Assembly: GCF_003013695.1 (NCBI RefSeq)
Contig: NZ_CP027792.1
Location: forward strand, 620,001-684,000
Reading direction: 5' to 3'
Length of the DNA stretch: 64,000 nucleotides
Source of the DNA: Pulveribacter suum
GTDB taxonomy: Bacteria > Pseudomonadota > Gammaproteobacteria > Burkholderiales > Burkholderiaceae_C
Part shown: positions 55,131-64,000 of the stretch, piece by piece
Position numbering within the stretch: the first letter of the stretch is position 1
Layout of the letters: each line of letters opens with the position of its first letter
The notes under the pieces: generated by a model
What the model was told of the DNA's origin: nothing
Seen by the model: only the letters and a program-made list of their open reading frames with translations
Databases searched by the model: none
Program-made: the position numbers and the translations under genes

Positions 55131-55624
55131 GGCGCCACCGGCGGCAGCTGCATGGCCCGCGCGGCGGCCGTCTGCTCGGCGCGGAAGGCCGTGAGGCGAT
55201 CGCGCAGGGCCGCATCTTCATTGGCCAGCAGCGCCACGGCGAACAGGGCCGCGTTGGCCGCACCGGCCGCGCCGATGGCGAACGTGGCCACCGGTACGCC
55301 CTTGGGCATCTGCACGATGGAGTGCAGCGAGTCCACGCCCTGCAGATGCCGGCTGGCCACCGGTACGCCCAGCACCGGCACCACGGTCTTGGCGGCGATC
55401 ATGCCCGGCAGGTGGGCCGCGCCGCCGGCGCCGGCGATGATGGCCTTCAGGCCCCGGCCGGTCGCTTCCTCGGCGTAGGCGAACATGTCGTCGGGCATGC
55501 GGTGGGCCGAGACCACGCGCGCCTCGTGGTGAATGCCGAACTGCTCGAGGATGGCCACTGCGTGCTGCATGGTCTCCCAGTCGCTGGAGGAGCCCATGAC
55601 CACACCGATCTGAATGGTTTGCAT
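55127..55624 (-). CDS. purE: N5-carboxyaminoimidazole ribonucleotide mutase (class I PurE)
   Basis: The 165-residue mutase converts N5-CAIR to CAIR. Diagnostic motifs are [28 protein letters not shown] and [15 protein letters not shown]. It is the first gene of purE-purK-sua5. A TAAAAT box at 55679-55674 on the minus strand, 50 bp upstream, is the likely -10, overlapping the divergent promoter region of the thioredoxin-like gene. Confidence 0.97.
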   Translation of the reverse strand: MQTIQIGVVMGSSSDWETMQHAVAILEQFGIHHEARVVSAHRMPDDMFAYAEEATGRGLKAIIAGAGGAAHLPGMIAAKTVVPVLGVPVASRHLQGVDSLHSIVQMPKGVPVATFAIGAAGAANAALFAVALLANEDAALRDRLTAFRAEQTAAARAMQLPPVAP

Positions 55625-55765
55625 GACGTGAAAAGGCGCAGGCTGACAGCGCGCGCCGGGCTGAAACCGCACGATTTTAGGCGGGGCGGTGCAATGCCAG
55701 ACAATCGGCGGCACAACCCCACCCGCGCGCCCGGCGCGCTTGCCGATTCACAGGGTCACGAGAAC

Positions 55766-56674
55766 ATGATGGATGTCACCGTAGAGAATTTTGAAGCCGA
55801 AGTCATCGCCGCGTCGATGCAGGTGCCCGTGCTGGTCGATTTCTGGGCGCCTTGGTGCGGCCCGTGCAAGACGCTCGGGCCCATCCTGGAAAAACTGGAG
55901 ACCGAGTACGACGGGCGCTTCAAGCTGGCCAAGATCGACTCCGATCAGCAGCAGCAACTGGCCGCCATGTTCGGCATCCGCAGCATCCCCACCTGCATTC
56001 TGATGATGGACGGCCAGCCGGTGGACGGTTTCATGGGCGCGCAAAGCGAAGGCCAGCTGCGTGCCTTCCTGGACAAGCACCTGCCCAGCCTGGAAGAGCT
56101 GGCCGGCCAGGCGCAGGAAGAGGCCGCCCACGAGGCCCTGGAGAGCGGCGACACCGAGGGCGCGCTGGAGCAGCTGCAGCACGCCGTGGCCACCGACCCG
56201 GCCAACGACGAGGCGCGCTTTGACTACGTGCGCCTGCTGCTGCAGATGGGCCGCGAGGACGACGCCAAGGTGGCGTTTGCCCCGGTCATCGCCAAGGCCG
56301 AGGGCGTGCAGCGCCTGGGCGCCCTGAAGGTGTGGCTGGATGCTCTTGATTTTGTAGCTGCCAGCGCTTACGGGGCGGGCGCTGAGGCCGAATTTGATGC
56401 AAAGATCGCGGCCAACCGCCGCGATTTCGACGCGCGCTTTGCCCGCGCCCGCTGGCTGATCGCCCAGCAGCGCTGGACGGACGCCATGGACGAGCTGCTG
56501 GAGATCCTGATGCGCGACAAGGCCTGGGAGGGCGGCGCCGCGCGCAAGGCCTACGTGGCCGTGCTGGAGATCATCGATCCCCCGAAGCCCAAGGTGGCCG
56601 AGGGCCAGATCCCGCCCGAGGACCCGGTCGTGGCCAGCTACCGCCGCCGCCTGTCCAGCGTGGTGCTCAGCTGA
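55766..56674 (+). CDS. Thioredoxin-TPR co-chaperone (CnoX/YbbN-like)
   Basis: The 302-residue protein has an N-terminal thioredoxin fold (PVLVDFWAPWCGPCKTLGPI, with a CGPC redox motif and cis-Pro in RSIPTCIL) and C-terminal TPR-like helices (AAHEALESGDTEGALEQLQH and later). This matches CnoX/YbbN, a holdase that hands clients to chaperonins; here the CGPC motif is intact, unlike E. coli CnoX. Residues ~193-212 (LDFVAASAYGAGAEAEF) come from an in-frame repeat copy between TPR helices. Its stop overlaps the start of the next gene. Confidence 0.92.
   Translation: MMDVTVENFEAEVIAASMQVPVLVDFWAPWCGPCKTLGPILEKLETEYDGRFKLAKIDSDQQQQLAAMFGIRSIPTCILMMDGQPVDGFMGAQSEGQLRAFLDKHLPSLEELAGQAQEEAAHEALESGDTEGALEQLQHAVATDPANDEARFDYVRLLLQMGREDDAKVAFAPVIAKAEGVQRLGALKVWLDALDFVAASAYGAGAEAEFDAKIAANRRDFDARFARARWLIAQQRWTDAMDELLEILMRDKAWEGGAARKAYVAVLEIIDPPKPKVAEGQIPPEDPVVASYRRRLSSVVLS
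56344..56402 (-). repeat. Interspersed ~55-bp repeat, copy A11 (inside thioredoxin-TPR gene)
   Basis: On the minus strand: CGTAAGCGCTGGCAGCTACA preceded by GGCCTCAGCGCCCGCC. It is read through in frame by the cnoX-like gene. Confidence 0.85.
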
Positions 56675-57516
56675 CGCCCCTGGCCCGCCGCGGCGCCGCC
56701 GCCGGGGCGCTGGCAGCGGCGGCAGCGCTGCTGCTGGCCGGCTGCGTCAGCGCGCCGCCGCCGCCCGACGCCTTGATCACCGGCACGGCGATCTCGCGCG
56801 AGCGCCTGTACGTGCCGCCCGAAGCGGTCTTCGAGGCCGCGCTGGTGGACGTGACGCGCGTGGGCGAGCCGCCGCTGGTGCTGGCGCGCCAGCGCGTGGC
56901 CGACGCCGGCGGGCCGCCCTACGCACTGCGCCTGCCCTACCACCAGGCCGACATCCGCCCCGGCGGCCGCTACGAGGTGCGTGCCGCCACCACCCTGCAC
57001 GGCCGGCTGTGGCTGGACACGCCGGGCGTGCACCCGGTGCTGCTGAGCCCGCAGTTTCGCCACGTGGACGTGATCCTGGCGCGCCTGCCGCAGCTGCCGG
57101 CCTCGCAGGACGCCGCCGTGCCGCTGCGCCAGACCTGGTGGCGGCTGGTGGAGCTGGTGGACGGCCCGCCCGTGGGCGAGCCGGCACCCGGGGCGGGCCC
57201 GGCCCATCTGGTGCTGGCGCGCGACGAGGCGCGCGTGGTGGGCTCGGGCGGCTGCAACCGCTTTGCCGGGCATTTCGCGCTGGAGGGCGGGCGGCTGCGC
57301 TTCTTCGGCCTGGGCTCGTCGCTGCGCCTGTGCCTGGACGGCGGCGCCAGCGAGCTGGCCTATTTGCAGCAGCTGGGCGCCGTCACTTCCTATTTGCAGG
57401 AAGCCCGCACGCTGGAGCTGCGCGGCGACAAGGGCCAGCCGCTGCTGCGCTTCGTCGCCGCCGAGCGCGGCGAGCTGCGGCTGGAGGACGACGAGCCGCA
57501 GATGCTGCCGCAGTGA
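56671..57516 (+). CDS. YbaY plus META-domain lipoprotein with apparent CTG start
   Basis: The frame encodes a clear lipoprotein signal (LTPLARRG, an Ala/Leu core, then LLLAGC) followed by a YbaY-type beta domain (LITGTAISRERLYVPPEAVF) and a C-terminal META/HslJ domain (RVVGSGGCNRFAGHFALEGG). No ATG, GTG or TTG exists in frame before the lipobox; the only start-like codon is CTG 56671, which overlaps the upstream stop as CTGA, the usual translational-coupling layout. The first conventional codon (TTG 56773) would remove the signal peptide. Either a CTG start or a sequencing/assembly error is implied. Role: envelope stress or heat-shock-type lipoprotein. Confidence 0.8.
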   Translation: MTPLARRGAAAGALAAAAALLLAGCVSAPPPPDALITGTAISRERLYVPPEAVFEAALVDVTRVGEPPLVLARQRVADAGGPPYALRLPYHQADIRPGGRYEVRAATTLHGRLWLDTPGVHPVLLSPQFRHVDVILARLPQLPASQDAAVPLRQTWWRLVELVDGPPVGEPAPGAGPAHLVLARDEARVVGSGGCNRFAGHFALEGGRLRFFGLGSSLRLCLDGGASELAYLQQLGAVTSYLQEARTLELRGDKGQPLLRFVAAERGELRLEDDEPQMLPQ

Positions 57517-57534
57517 AGGCAGGCCAGGGCGCCT

Positions 57535-58455
57535 TCAGCCGGCCAGGCGCTGCAGTGCCTCGCGGTACTTGGCGGCGGTCTTCTCGACCACCTCGCGCGG
57601 CAGGCGCGGCGAGGGCGCCGTCTTGTCCCAGGGCTTGCCGCTGACCTGGGCCTGCTCCAGCCAGTCGCGCACGAACTGCTTGTCATAGCTGGGCGGGTTC
57701 TCGCCACGCTCCAGGGCGTCGGCGTAGCCTTCCACCGGCCAGTAGCGCGAGCTGTCGGGGGTCAGCACCTCGTCCATCAGCACCAGCTGGCCGGCTGGGT
57801 CCAGGCCGAACTCGAACTTGGTGTCGGCAATGATCATGCCCTTTTCCAGGGCGATGGCGGCGGCCGTCTCGTACAGCTGGATGGACACGTCGCGGATGCG
57901 GGTGGCCAGCTCCAGGCCGATCATCTCCACGGTGCGCTCGAACGTGATGTTCTCGTCGTGCGCGCCCATGGCCGCCTTGGCGGCGGGGGTGTAGATGCTG
58001 TGCGGCAGCTTCGCGGCGTTGGTCAGCCCTGGCGGCAGCGGCACGCCGCAGACCGAGCGCGACTCCTGGTACTCCTTCCAGCCGCTGCCGGCCAGGTAGC
58101 CGCGCACCACCGCCTCCACGGGGATGGGCTGCAGGCGCTGCACCAGCATGGAGCGGCCGCGCACCTGGGACGCCTCCTCGGGCGCCACGACGCTCTCGGG
58201 GCTTTCGCCCGTCAGGTGATTGGGCACCACGTGGCCCAGCTTGTCGAACCAAAACAGCGCCATCCGGGTGAGCAGCTCGCCCTTGCCGGGAATGGGCTCG
58301 CCCATGATCACGTCGAAGGCCGAGAGCCGGTCGCTGGCCACCATCAGGATGCGGTCCTCGCCCACGGCGTAGTTGTCGCGCACCTTGCCGCGCGCCAGCA
58401 GGGGCAGCGAAGTCAGGGCCGAGGTATGCAGGGCGGGGGCTGAAGGCTGGGTCAT
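57535..58455 (-). CDS. purC: SAICAR synthetase (phosphoribosylaminoimidazole-succinocarboxamide synthase)
   Basis: PurC joins aspartate to CAIR using ATP. The 306-residue protein contains [58 protein letters not shown] and the C-terminal [13 protein letters not shown]. The length corresponds to the longer eukaryote-like/beta-proteobacterial PurC. A TAGAAT box lies at 58564-58559 on the minus strand, about 104 bp upstream, as probable -10. Confidence 0.97.
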   Translation of the reverse strand: MTQPSAPALHTSALTSLPLLARGKVRDNYAVGEDRILMVASDRLSAFDVIMGEPIPGKGELLTRMALFWFDKLGHVVPNHLTGESPESVVAPEEASQVRGRSMLVQRLQPIPVEAVVRGYLAGSGWKEYQESRSVCGVPLPPGLTNAAKLPHSIYTPAAKAAMGAHDENITFERTVEMIGLELATRIRDVSIQLYETAAAIALEKGMIIADTKFEFGLDPAGQLVLMDEVLTPDSSRYWPVEGYADALERGENPPSYDKQFVRDWLEQAQVSGKPWDKTAPSPRLPREVVEKTAAKYREALQRLAG

Positions 58456-58798
58456 GGCGTAGGGCGTGCAGAAGCTGGCCGGCGTGCGGCGCAGCGGGGC
58501 GGACGAAAAAAGGAGAAAAAGGGGGAGGGGAAACGGTGGGCCTGCAGAGCGGCGCGCGATTCTAGCGGGCGGCCTGCGCGCGGGGCCAAGCAAACGATTG
58601 TGCAGCCTTTCCCCGGCTTTGACATCTGCCTGCCTTATTCCTTGCGTAGCACCCGGCAATCGGTTTGCCTTTGACTGGCCGCACGCGCATAGTGGCCGCA
58701 GATCTGGATGCATTCAAGTTCGCCAGCCGTACCGCCAGCCTGCAACGGGTGTGCCGGGCGGCGTTCTTCAACGGTGTCAGTCGCAGGAGGCTTCTTTT
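58456..58798. other. Shared upstream region of purC and hpf
   Basis: The 343 bp between divergent purC and hpf contain a purine-rich stretch (58506-58535, downstream of the purC -10), the purC -10 TAGAAT, and the hpf ribosome binding site CAGGAGG 9-15 nt before its ATG. No gene is present and notably no rpoN, which often precedes hpf-ptsN-hprK. Confidence 0.6.
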
Positions 58799-59155
58799 AT
58801 GAACTTGACGATCAGCGGTCATCACCTGGAAGTGACCCCCGCCTTGCGTGCCTACGTGGTCACCAAGCTCGATCGCATCACCCGCCACTTCGACCAGGTG
58901 GTCGATGTCAAGGTGCTCCTCACGGTGGAAAAGCAAAAGGAGAAAGACCGGCGCCAGCGCGCCGAATGCACGCTGCGCGTCAAGGGCAGCGACCTGTTCG
59001 TGGAAAGCAGTCACGCCGACCTGTACGCCGCCGTGGACGAGCTCATGGACAAGCTCGACCGCATGGTGGTGCGCTACAAGGACCGCATGCAGGACCACCA
59101 GGCCGGCGTGCGCCGCGCTACCCTGCAGGCCGCCGGCGCCAGCGCTGCCGCCTGA
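58799..59155 (+). CDS. hpf: Ribosome hibernation-promoting factor, short form
   Basis: The 118-residue protein is a short HPF/RaiA homologue: [20 protein letters not shown], then [20 protein letters not shown] and [20 protein letters not shown]. It binds the 30S decoding region and promotes 100S ribosome dimers in stationary phase. It lacks the C-terminal dimerisation domain of long HPFs. A strong CAGGAGG precedes ATG 58799. It ends in a terminator before ptsN. Confidence 0.96.
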   Translation: MNLTISGHHLEVTPALRAYVVTKLDRITRHFDQVVDVKVLLTVEKQKEKDRRQRAECTLRVKGSDLFVESSHADLYAAVDELMDKLDRMVVRYKDRMQDHQAGVRRATLQAAGASAAA

Positions 59156-59195
59156 TTGCGCTGGTGTGCCCCGCCTGCCACAGGCAGGGATATCG

Positions 59196-59218
59196 ACCGC
59201 CCCAAGGGGCGGTTTTTT
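59196..59218 (+). terminator. Rho-independent terminator of hpf
   Basis: ACCGCC and GGCGGT arms around CCAAGG, followed by six Ts, 40 bp after the hpf stop codon. Confidence 0.9.
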
Positions 59219-59258
59219 GTTGCCCTTGGATACACTCCAAGGGTTTTCGCCAGGGGTG

Positions 59259-59264
59259 CATAAT
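59259..59264 (+). promoter_or_regulatory. -10 box of ptsN
   Basis: CATAAT ends 15 nt before the ptsN ATG, giving a short leader of about 8 nt. Because hpf ends in a terminator, ptsN-hprK needs its own promoter and this is the best candidate. Confidence 0.45.
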
Positions 59265-59279
59265 CCTCGCTCACTGACC

Positions 59280-59768
59280 ATGAATCGACTTGCTTCCATC
59301 CTCCCCGCCGCCCACGTGCTCGTAGGCGTCGATGCCACCAGTAAAAAGCGTGCATTCGAAGAGGCGGGGCTGCTGTTTGAAAGCCAGCACGGCCTGTCCC
59401 GGGCGCTGATCACGGACAGTCTGTTTGCGCGCGAACGGCTGGGCTCCACGGGCCTGGGTCACGGGGTGGCCATCCCGCACGGACGCATCAAGGGCCTGAA
59501 GTCGCCCATGGCCGCGGTGTTCCAGCTGGCGCAGCCCATTGGCTTTGACGCGCCGGACGAGCAGCCGGTGGCGCTGCTGATCTTCCTGCTGGTGCCCGAG
59601 GCGGCCACGCAAAAGCACCTGGAAATCCTCTCGGAAATCGCCGAGCTGCTGAGCGACAGCGCCCTGCGCGAGCGCCTGAAGGCCTGCCAGAACGCGGAGC
59701 AGCTGCACGGCATGATCGCCAACTGGCAGTCCGCGCAGGCACCCCTGCCGCGCGACGACAACCCTTAA
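59280..59768 (+). CDS. ptsN: Nitrogen-regulatory PTS enzyme IIA (EIIA-Ntr)
   Basis: The 162-residue protein is the phosphorylatable output of the nitrogen phosphotransferase system, with no sugar transport role. The phospho-acceptor histidine is in [12 protein letters not shown], preceded by [13 protein letters not shown]; the C-terminal [20 protein letters not shown] is family-typical. hprK follows after 26 bp, the standard beta-proteobacterial pair. Confidence 0.97.
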   Translation: MNRLASILPAAHVLVGVDATSKKRAFEEAGLLFESQHGLSRALITDSLFARERLGSTGLGHGVAIPHGRIKGLKSPMAAVFQLAQPIGFDAPDEQPVALLIFLLVPEAATQKHLEILSEIAELLSDSALRERLKACQNAEQLHGMIANWQSAQAPLPRDDNP

Positions 59769-59794
59769 GGCGCGCACCGCCCGCACCCGCTGCC

Positions 59795-60748
59795 GTGAAG
59801 CCCAACGTCGTCAGCGCAGACGTTCTGTTCGAAGAGTTCCGCGGCCTGCTCAAGTGGCAGTGGATTGCGGGGCTGGGCGCCTCCGAGCGCCGCTTTGCCG
59901 AGGTGGCGGTACGGGCCGCCCGCTCCAGTGCCGACCTGGTCGGCTACCTGAACTACATCCATCCCTACCGCGCACAGATCCTGGGCGAGCGCGAGATCGC
60001 ATACTTGTCCAACGCCACGCCCGAGGACTGCCAGCGGCGCATCGCGCGCATCGTCACGCTGGAGCCGCCGGTACTGGTGCTGGCCGACGGCCAGGAGGCG
60101 CCGGCCGAGCTGCTGTCCATGTGCGAGCGGGCGCAGATTCCGCTGTTCGCCACGGCCGAGTCGGCGGCCTTCGTCATCGACGTGCTGCGCACCTACCTGT
60201 CCAAGCACTTTGCCGACCGCACCACCATGCACGGCGTGTTCATGGACATCCTGGGCCTGGGCGTCTTGATCACGGGTGAATCGGGCCTGGGCAAGAGCGA
60301 GCTGGGGCTGGAGCTGATCTCGCGCGGCAACGGCCTGGTGGCCGACGATGCGGTGGACCTGTACCGCATCAACCAGACCACCATCGAGGGCAAGTGCCCG
60401 GAGCTGTTGCAAAACCTGCTGGAGGTGCGCGGCATCGGCCTGCTGGACATCCGCGCCATCTTTGGCGAGTCGGCCGTGCGCAGGCGCATGCGCCTGAAGC
60501 TCATCGTGCATCTGGTGCGCAAGGAAACGCTGGAGCGCGACTACGAGCGCCTGCCCTACGAGCCCCTCACCCAGGACGTGTTGGGCGTGCCGGTGCTCAA
60601 GGTGATCATCCAGGTGGTGGCCGGGCGCAACATCGCCGTGCTGGTGGAGGCCGCCGTGCGCAATACCATCTTGCAGCTGCGCGGCATCGATACCTACCAG
60701 GAATTCATCGAGCGCCACCGCCGCGCCATGGAGCGCGGGGGCACCTGA
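59795..60748 (+). CDS. hprK: HPr kinase/phosphorylase
   Basis: HprK phosphorylates and dephosphorylates Ser46 of HPr. The 317-residue protein has the N-terminal regulatory domain and a C-terminal kinase domain with P-loop [15 protein letters not shown], signature [16 protein letters not shown] and capping loop [12 protein letters not shown]. The start is GTG 59795. In proteobacteria it links HPr/PtsN phosphorylation state to carbon, nitrogen and envelope control. Confidence 0.96.
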   Translation: MKPNVVSADVLFEEFRGLLKWQWIAGLGASERRFAEVAVRAARSSADLVGYLNYIHPYRAQILGEREIAYLSNATPEDCQRRIARIVTLEPPVLVLADGQEAPAELLSMCERAQIPLFATAESAAFVIDVLRTYLSKHFADRTTMHGVFMDILGLGVLITGESGLGKSELGLELISRGNGLVADDAVDLYRINQTTIEGKCPELLQNLLEVRGIGLLDIRAIFGESAVRRRMRLKLIVHLVRKETLERDYERLPYEPLTQDVLGVPVLKVIIQVVAGRNIAVLVEAAVRNTILQLRGIDTYQEFIERHRRAMERGGT

Positions 60749-60758
60749 GGCGCCAGCG

Positions 60759-61187
60759 TCAGGTGCTGGCCGCCTTGGCCGCGCAGGCGGCGCACTGGCC
60801 GTACAGCGACATGGCGTGGTCGTGCACCACCCAGCCCATCTCGCGGGCGATCAGCGTCTGGCGCTTTTCGATCTCGGGGTCGTAGAACTCCTCGACCCGG
60901 CCGCACACGGTGCAGATGAAATGGTCGTGGTGCTGGCCTTCGTTGAGCTCGTAGATCGCCTTGCCGCCCTCGAAGTTGCTGCGGATCAGGATGCCGGCCT
61001 GCTCGAACTGCGTGAGCACGCGGTACACGGTGGCCAGGCCGATGTCCGAGCGCTCGTCCAGCAGCACGCGGAACACGTCTTCGGCCGTCATGTGGCGCTG
61101 GGCGCCGCTTTGAAAGATTTCAAGGATCTTCAGGCGCGGCAGGGTGGCCTTCAGGCCCGTGCTCTTGAGTTCCTCGATGTTTTTCAT
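60759..61187 (-). CDS. fur: Ferric uptake regulator
   Basis: The 142-residue metalloregulator represses iron-uptake genes when Fe2+-loaded. The DNA-binding winged helix contains [19 protein letters not shown]; the metal sites are in [18 protein letters not shown] and the second CxxC pair is CAAC near the C-terminus. It is divergent from bamE, the conserved beta-proteobacterial fur-bamE-dapB arrangement. Confidence 0.97.
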   Translation of the reverse strand: MKNIEELKSTGLKATLPRLKILEIFQSGAQRHMTAEDVFRVLLDERSDIGLATVYRVLTQFEQAGILIRSNFEGGKAIYELNEGQHHDHFICTVCGRVEEFYDPEIEKRQTLIAREMGWVVHDHAMSLYGQCAACAAKAAST

Positions 61188-61255
61188 GTAAGCCCCCTGG
61201 TGTGCCAGTCGTGTGCCGGATGGCTGCGCGCTCAAGGCCCCGAAAATCCTGCCGC

Positions 61256-61261
61256 TACAAT
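61256..61261 (+). promoter_or_regulatory. -10 box of bamE
   Basis: TACAAT lies 18 nt before the bamE ATG, predicting a leader of about 11 nt. It is within the 92-bp fur-bamE intergenic region. Confidence 0.45.
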
Positions 61262-61279
61262 GGTCCGGATCATAGCCTT

Positions 61280-61840
61280 ATGCCTGTTTCCATGTCCTCT
61301 GCCGCCCTTTGGCTCGCCCGCTGGGGCGCTCTCGTCGTGTTTGGCGCCGGGCTGGCCGGCTGCTCCGGCACGGCCCACCGCGTGGCCAATGCGGTCACCC
61401 CCTACCGCATCGATGTGGTGCAGGGCAACTTCATCTCCAGCGAGCAGGTCGCCGCGCTGCAGCCCGGCATGGGCCGCCAGCAGGTGCGCGAAATCCTGGG
61501 CACGCCGCTGATGAGCAGCCTCTTTCACGCCGATCGCTGGGAATACGTCTTCACCCTGAAGCGTCCGGGCGTGGAGGTGCAGTCGCGCCGCCTGACGGTG
61601 TTCTTCAAGGAGGGCGTGCTCGAGCGCACCGAGGGTGACGAGATGCCCAGCGAAGCCGATTTCGTCGCCTCGCTGTCCACCAAGGTGTCCAAGCCCAAGG
61701 TGCCGCAGCTGGAGGCCACCGAGGCGCAGCTGGAGCGCTTCCCGGCCAGGCCTGCCACCGCGCCGGCGCTGGACGCCCAGCCGCCCGAGCCCGAGGCGCC
61801 CGCCGCGCACTACCCGCCGCTGGAGTCGCCGCGCCGCTGA
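61280..61840 (+). CDS. bamE: Outer membrane protein assembly factor BamE
   Basis: The 186-residue lipoprotein is a component of the Bam beta-barrel assembly machine. The signal peptide ends GLAGC (Cys28); the BamE/SmpA core has YRIDVVQGNFISSEQVAALQ, GMGRQQVREILGTPL and RWEYVF. A Pro/Glu/Ala-rich tail of ~70 residues extends beyond the usual ~110-aa E. coli form, as often in Burkholderiales. Divergent from fur and followed by dapB. Confidence 0.95.
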   Translation: MPVSMSSAALWLARWGALVVFGAGLAGCSGTAHRVANAVTPYRIDVVQGNFISSEQVAALQPGMGRQQVREILGTPLMSSLFHADRWEYVFTLKRPGVEVQSRRLTVFFKEGVLERTEGDEMPSEADFVASLSTKVSKPKVPQLEATEAQLERFPARPATAPALDAQPPEPEAPAAHYPPLESPRR

Positions 61841-61879
61841 GCGCCGCGCCGCCCGCCCCCCTCCCGCCCCGCTGCCGAC

Positions 61880-62716
61880 ATGACCGCTGCTGCTGCTTTA
61901 TCTTCCTCCGCTCCCCGCCGCGTGGCCGTGGCGGGCGCCTCCGGCCGCATGGGCCGCATGCTGATCGAGGCCATCGCCGCCAGTGGCGACCTGACCCTGG
62001 CCGGCGCGCTGGACCAGCCCGGCAGCCCCGGCATCGGCCAGGACGCCATGGCCTTCCTGGGCCGCGCCAGCGGCGTGGCCATCACCAGCGACCTGCGCGC
62101 GGGCCTGGCCGGCGCCGACGTGCTGATCGACTTCACCCGCCCCGAGGGCACGCTGGCCCACGCCGCCGCCTGCGCCGAGGCCGGCGTGCAGCTGGTCATC
62201 GGCACCACCGGCTTTTCCGACGCGCAAAAGCAGCAGCTGCAGGCGCTATCGCAGCAGGTGGCCATGGTGCTGGCGCCCAACATGAGCGTGGGCGTGAACG
62301 TCACCCTGAAGCTGCTGCAGCTGGCCGCGCGCTCGCTCGACGACAGCTACGACATCGAGATCATCGAGGCCCATCACCGCCACAAGGTGGACGCGCCCTC
62401 GGGCACGGCGCTGAAGATGGGCGAGGTCATCGCCCAGGCGCAGGGCACCCAGCTGGCCGACCGCGCCGTCTATGAGCGCTACGGCCACACCGGCGAGCGC
62501 CGCGCCGGCAGCATCGGCTTTGCCACCGTGCGCGGGGGCGACATCGTGGGCGACCACACGGTGCTGTTCGCCGGCACCGGCGAGCGCGTGGAGATCACGC
62601 ACAAGTCCAGCAGCCGCGCCGGCTACGCCCAGGGCAGCCTGCGCGCCGTGCGCTTTCTGGCGGGCCAGCGCACGGGCATGTTCGACATGTTCGACGTGCT
62701 GAACCTGCGCGACTGA
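61880..62716 (+). CDS. dapB: 4-hydroxy-tetrahydrodipicolinate reductase
   Basis: DapB makes tetrahydrodipicolinate for lysine and peptidoglycan synthesis. The 278-residue protein has the nucleotide-binding [18 protein letters not shown], the [10 protein letters not shown] segment, the catalytic His-His region [20 protein letters not shown] and the C-terminal [14 protein letters not shown]. Length is normal. Confidence 0.97.
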   Translation: MTAAAALSSSAPRRVAVAGASGRMGRMLIEAIAASGDLTLAGALDQPGSPGIGQDAMAFLGRASGVAITSDLRAGLAGADVLIDFTRPEGTLAHAAACAEAGVQLVIGTTGFSDAQKQQLQALSQQVAMVLAPNMSVGVNVTLKLLQLAARSLDDSYDIEIIEAHHRHKVDAPSGTALKMGEVIAQAQGTQLADRAVYERYGHTGERRAGSIGFATVRGGDIVGDHTVLFAGTGERVEITHKSSSRAGYAQGSLRAVRFLAGQRTGMFDMFDVLNLRD

Positions 62717-62730
62717 ACGCCCGCGGCCCC

Positions 62731-63399
62731 ATGAACGGCCTGCAGTGGTTGCGCCAGGGCGATGCGGTCACGCAGGCCACGGCGGCGCTGCTGCTGGCCA
62801 TGTCGGTGGCCAGCTGGGTCGCCATTTTCTGGAAGCTGTACCTGACGGCGCGTGCCCGCGCCGACGTGCCGCGCGCGGCCGCCGCCTTCTGGCAGGCCGG
62901 CGCGCTGGACGAGGCGCCGGCGCGCGTGGCGCCCTTTGACCGCGCGGCGCTGGTGCTGCCGCTGGTGCAGGCCGCCGCGCGCACGGTGGACCCCGCTGCC
63001 CGCAACGCGGCCCTGGCCGGGCAGGGCGGGCTGGAGCAGCGCCTGACGCGCAGCCTGCGCGGCGCCCTGCACGGCGTGCTGGCGCGGCTGCAGTGGGGCC
63101 AGGTGCTGCTGGCGACTGTCGGCTCCACCGCGCCCTTCGTGGGGCTGCTGGGCACCGTCTGGGGCATCCACCACGCGCTGGCGGCGCTGGCCGGCAACCA
63201 GCAGATCACCATCGAGCGCCTGGCCGGCCCGGTGGGCGAGGCGCTGGTCATGACCGCCGCCGGCCTGGCCGTGGCCATTCCTGCCGTGCTGGCCTACAAC
63301 TGGTTCGGCCGCTCCATCGCCACCGTCGAGGCCGAGCTGGAAGGCTTTGCCCGCGACCTGCGCGCCCTGCTGCTGGATGGCGGCGCCGGCGCCGACTGA
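62731..63399 (+). CDS. exbB: ExbB/TolQ/MotA-type proton channel protein
   Basis: The 222-residue inner-membrane protein has three membrane helices (~19-38, ~122-142, ~170-192) with the family blocks LATVGSTAPFVGLLGTVWGI and GEALVMTAAGLAVAIPAVLAYN. It couples proton flow to TonB- or TolA-type energy transduction with the ExbD-like protein encoded 14 bp downstream. ExbB and TolQ are hard to separate by sequence; absence of tolA/tolB and closeness to fur favour ExbB. Confidence 0.9.
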   Translation: MNGLQWLRQGDAVTQATAALLLAMSVASWVAIFWKLYLTARARADVPRAAAAFWQAGALDEAPARVAPFDRAALVLPLVQAAARTVDPAARNAALAGQGGLEQRLTRSLRGALHGVLARLQWGQVLLATVGSTAPFVGLLGTVWGIHHALAALAGNQQITIERLAGPVGEALVMTAAGLAVAIPAVLAYNWFGRSIATVEAELEGFARDLRALLLDGGAGAD

Positions 63400-63413
63400 A
63401 GCGCAGGCCGACC

Positions 63414-63860
63414 ATGGCATTCGGCCGCCTCGAACGCCCCCGCACGAGCGTGCCCATGAGCGACATCAACGTCACGCCGCTGGTGGATGTGATGCTGGTG
63501 CTGGTGGTGATCTTCATCCTGTCGGCGCCGCTCTTGGCCAGCAGCATCCGCCTTGAGCTGCCGCGCGCCGACGCCGTGCAGGGCCCGGCCAGCGCCGGCC
63601 GGCCGCTGAGCGTGGTGCTGGACGCCGCCGGCCAGGCCTACGTGCAGGACCAGCCGGTGGCCGACGCCGCCCTGGCCGATCGCCTGCGCGAGCTGGCGGC
63701 GCGCCAGCCTCAGGCGGAGATCGCCCTGCGCGCCGACACTGCCGTGCCCTACGGCCGGGTGGTGCAGGTCATGGCCGCGGCGCACGCGGCCGGGCTGACG
63801 CGCATCGGCTTCGTGACGGAACCGGCGGCGCTACCAAATAAAGAGCTGCCTGCGCAGTGA
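63414..63860 (+). CDS. exbD: ExbD/TolR-type biopolymer transport protein
   Basis: The 148-residue protein has a short cytoplasmic start (SDINVTPLVDVMLVLVVIFI) including the membrane-helix Asp essential for proton use, and a periplasmic domain ending RIGFVTEP. It works with the preceding ExbB-like protein. The last codons (LPNKELPAQ) fall in repeat-like sequence. Confidence 0.92.
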   Translation: MAFGRLERPRTSVPMSDINVTPLVDVMLVLVVIFILSAPLLASSIRLELPRADAVQGPASAGRPLSVVLDAAGQAYVQDQPVADAALADRLRELAARQPQAEIALRADTAVPYGRVVQVMAAAHAAGLTRIGFVTEPAALPNKELPAQ

Positions 63861-63873
63861 CTGCGGGCGTTTG

Positions 63874-63930
63874 CGCTTGATTTGGTGCTGAAAGGCGCCC
63901 CAGTCAAGCGCCAGCAGCTATTGTTTTTGA
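63874..63930 (+). repeat. Interspersed ~55-bp repeat, copy A12
   Basis: GGTGCTGAAAGGCGCCCCAG then TCAAGCGCCAGCAGCTATTG, immediately after exbD. The last 70 bp of the window beyond it hold no recognisable gene start. Confidence 0.8.
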
Positions 63931-64000
63931 AGTCCGGCCCTTGCGGGGCGTGGGCCTAGAATCGGACACGACAGCGACGCCGCGGGCCTGCCCGGCGCAC

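Overview
The window is about 64 kb of a GC-rich (roughly 65-70 %) beta-proteobacterial chromosome. Gene content points to Burkholderiales, most likely family Comamonadaceae (Acidovorax/Alicycliphilus/Melaminivora-like): a DUF3717/DUF1289 protein, hpf-ptsN-hprK, a type IV pilin with a TfpZ accessory gene, glnE, yhdP, and many copies of a ~55-bp interspersed repeat with core GCGCTGGCAGCTATC. The family assignment is inferred from gene content and repeats, not from a marker-gene comparison.

Layout. 1-12.3 kb holds core genes: mltA (cut by the window edge), an OmpA-type lipoprotein, a four-gene minus-strand operon (yhdP, nitrilase, sensor kinase, FixJ-type regulator) and glnE. 12.4-20.2 kb holds an Abi-family HEPN defence protein and a TetR-controlled RND efflux operon (regulator, outer-membrane factor, adaptor, pump). 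20.2-30.3 kb is mostly housekeeping: a candidate small RNA, a GST, purB, yaeQ, terC behind a yybP-ykoY (Mn2+) riboswitch, an M48 metalloprotease, moaC, a tRNA-Arg and a lipoprotein-type amidohydrolase.

30.3-36.7 kb is an accessory region full of broken genes: a BrnT fragment, an AAA-ATPase fragment, an 8-bp tandem repeat, an antitoxin beside a ruined VapC, an intact Phd/VapC pair, a NUC1-type endonuclease, two decayed REP-associated transposases (RAYTs), a short hairpin repeat between modules, and one complete integron gene cassette bounded by two attC sites with no integrase. 36.7-38 kb carries AT-rich DNA, pilA under a clear sigma-54 promoter, and a tfpZ gene.

38-64 kb is again core: FHA and PP2C phosphoprotein signalling genes, sucCD, argC, an MFS transporter, ssb, corA, a UDG-like/rimI/tsaB operon, dacB, a pair of SGNH esterase-like genes (one lacking its catalytic serine and histidine) around an OmpW porin, sua5-purK-purE, a thioredoxin-TPR protein followed by a lipoprotein that appears to start at CTG, purC, hpf-ptsN-hprK, fur divergent from bamE, dapB and exbBD.

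The features most worth a second look are the orphan integron cassette, the interspersed repeat family that contributes in-frame coding sequence to several essential genes, the SGNH pseudoenzyme, the CTG-start lipoprotein and the structured RNA candidate at 20.3-20.5 kb.
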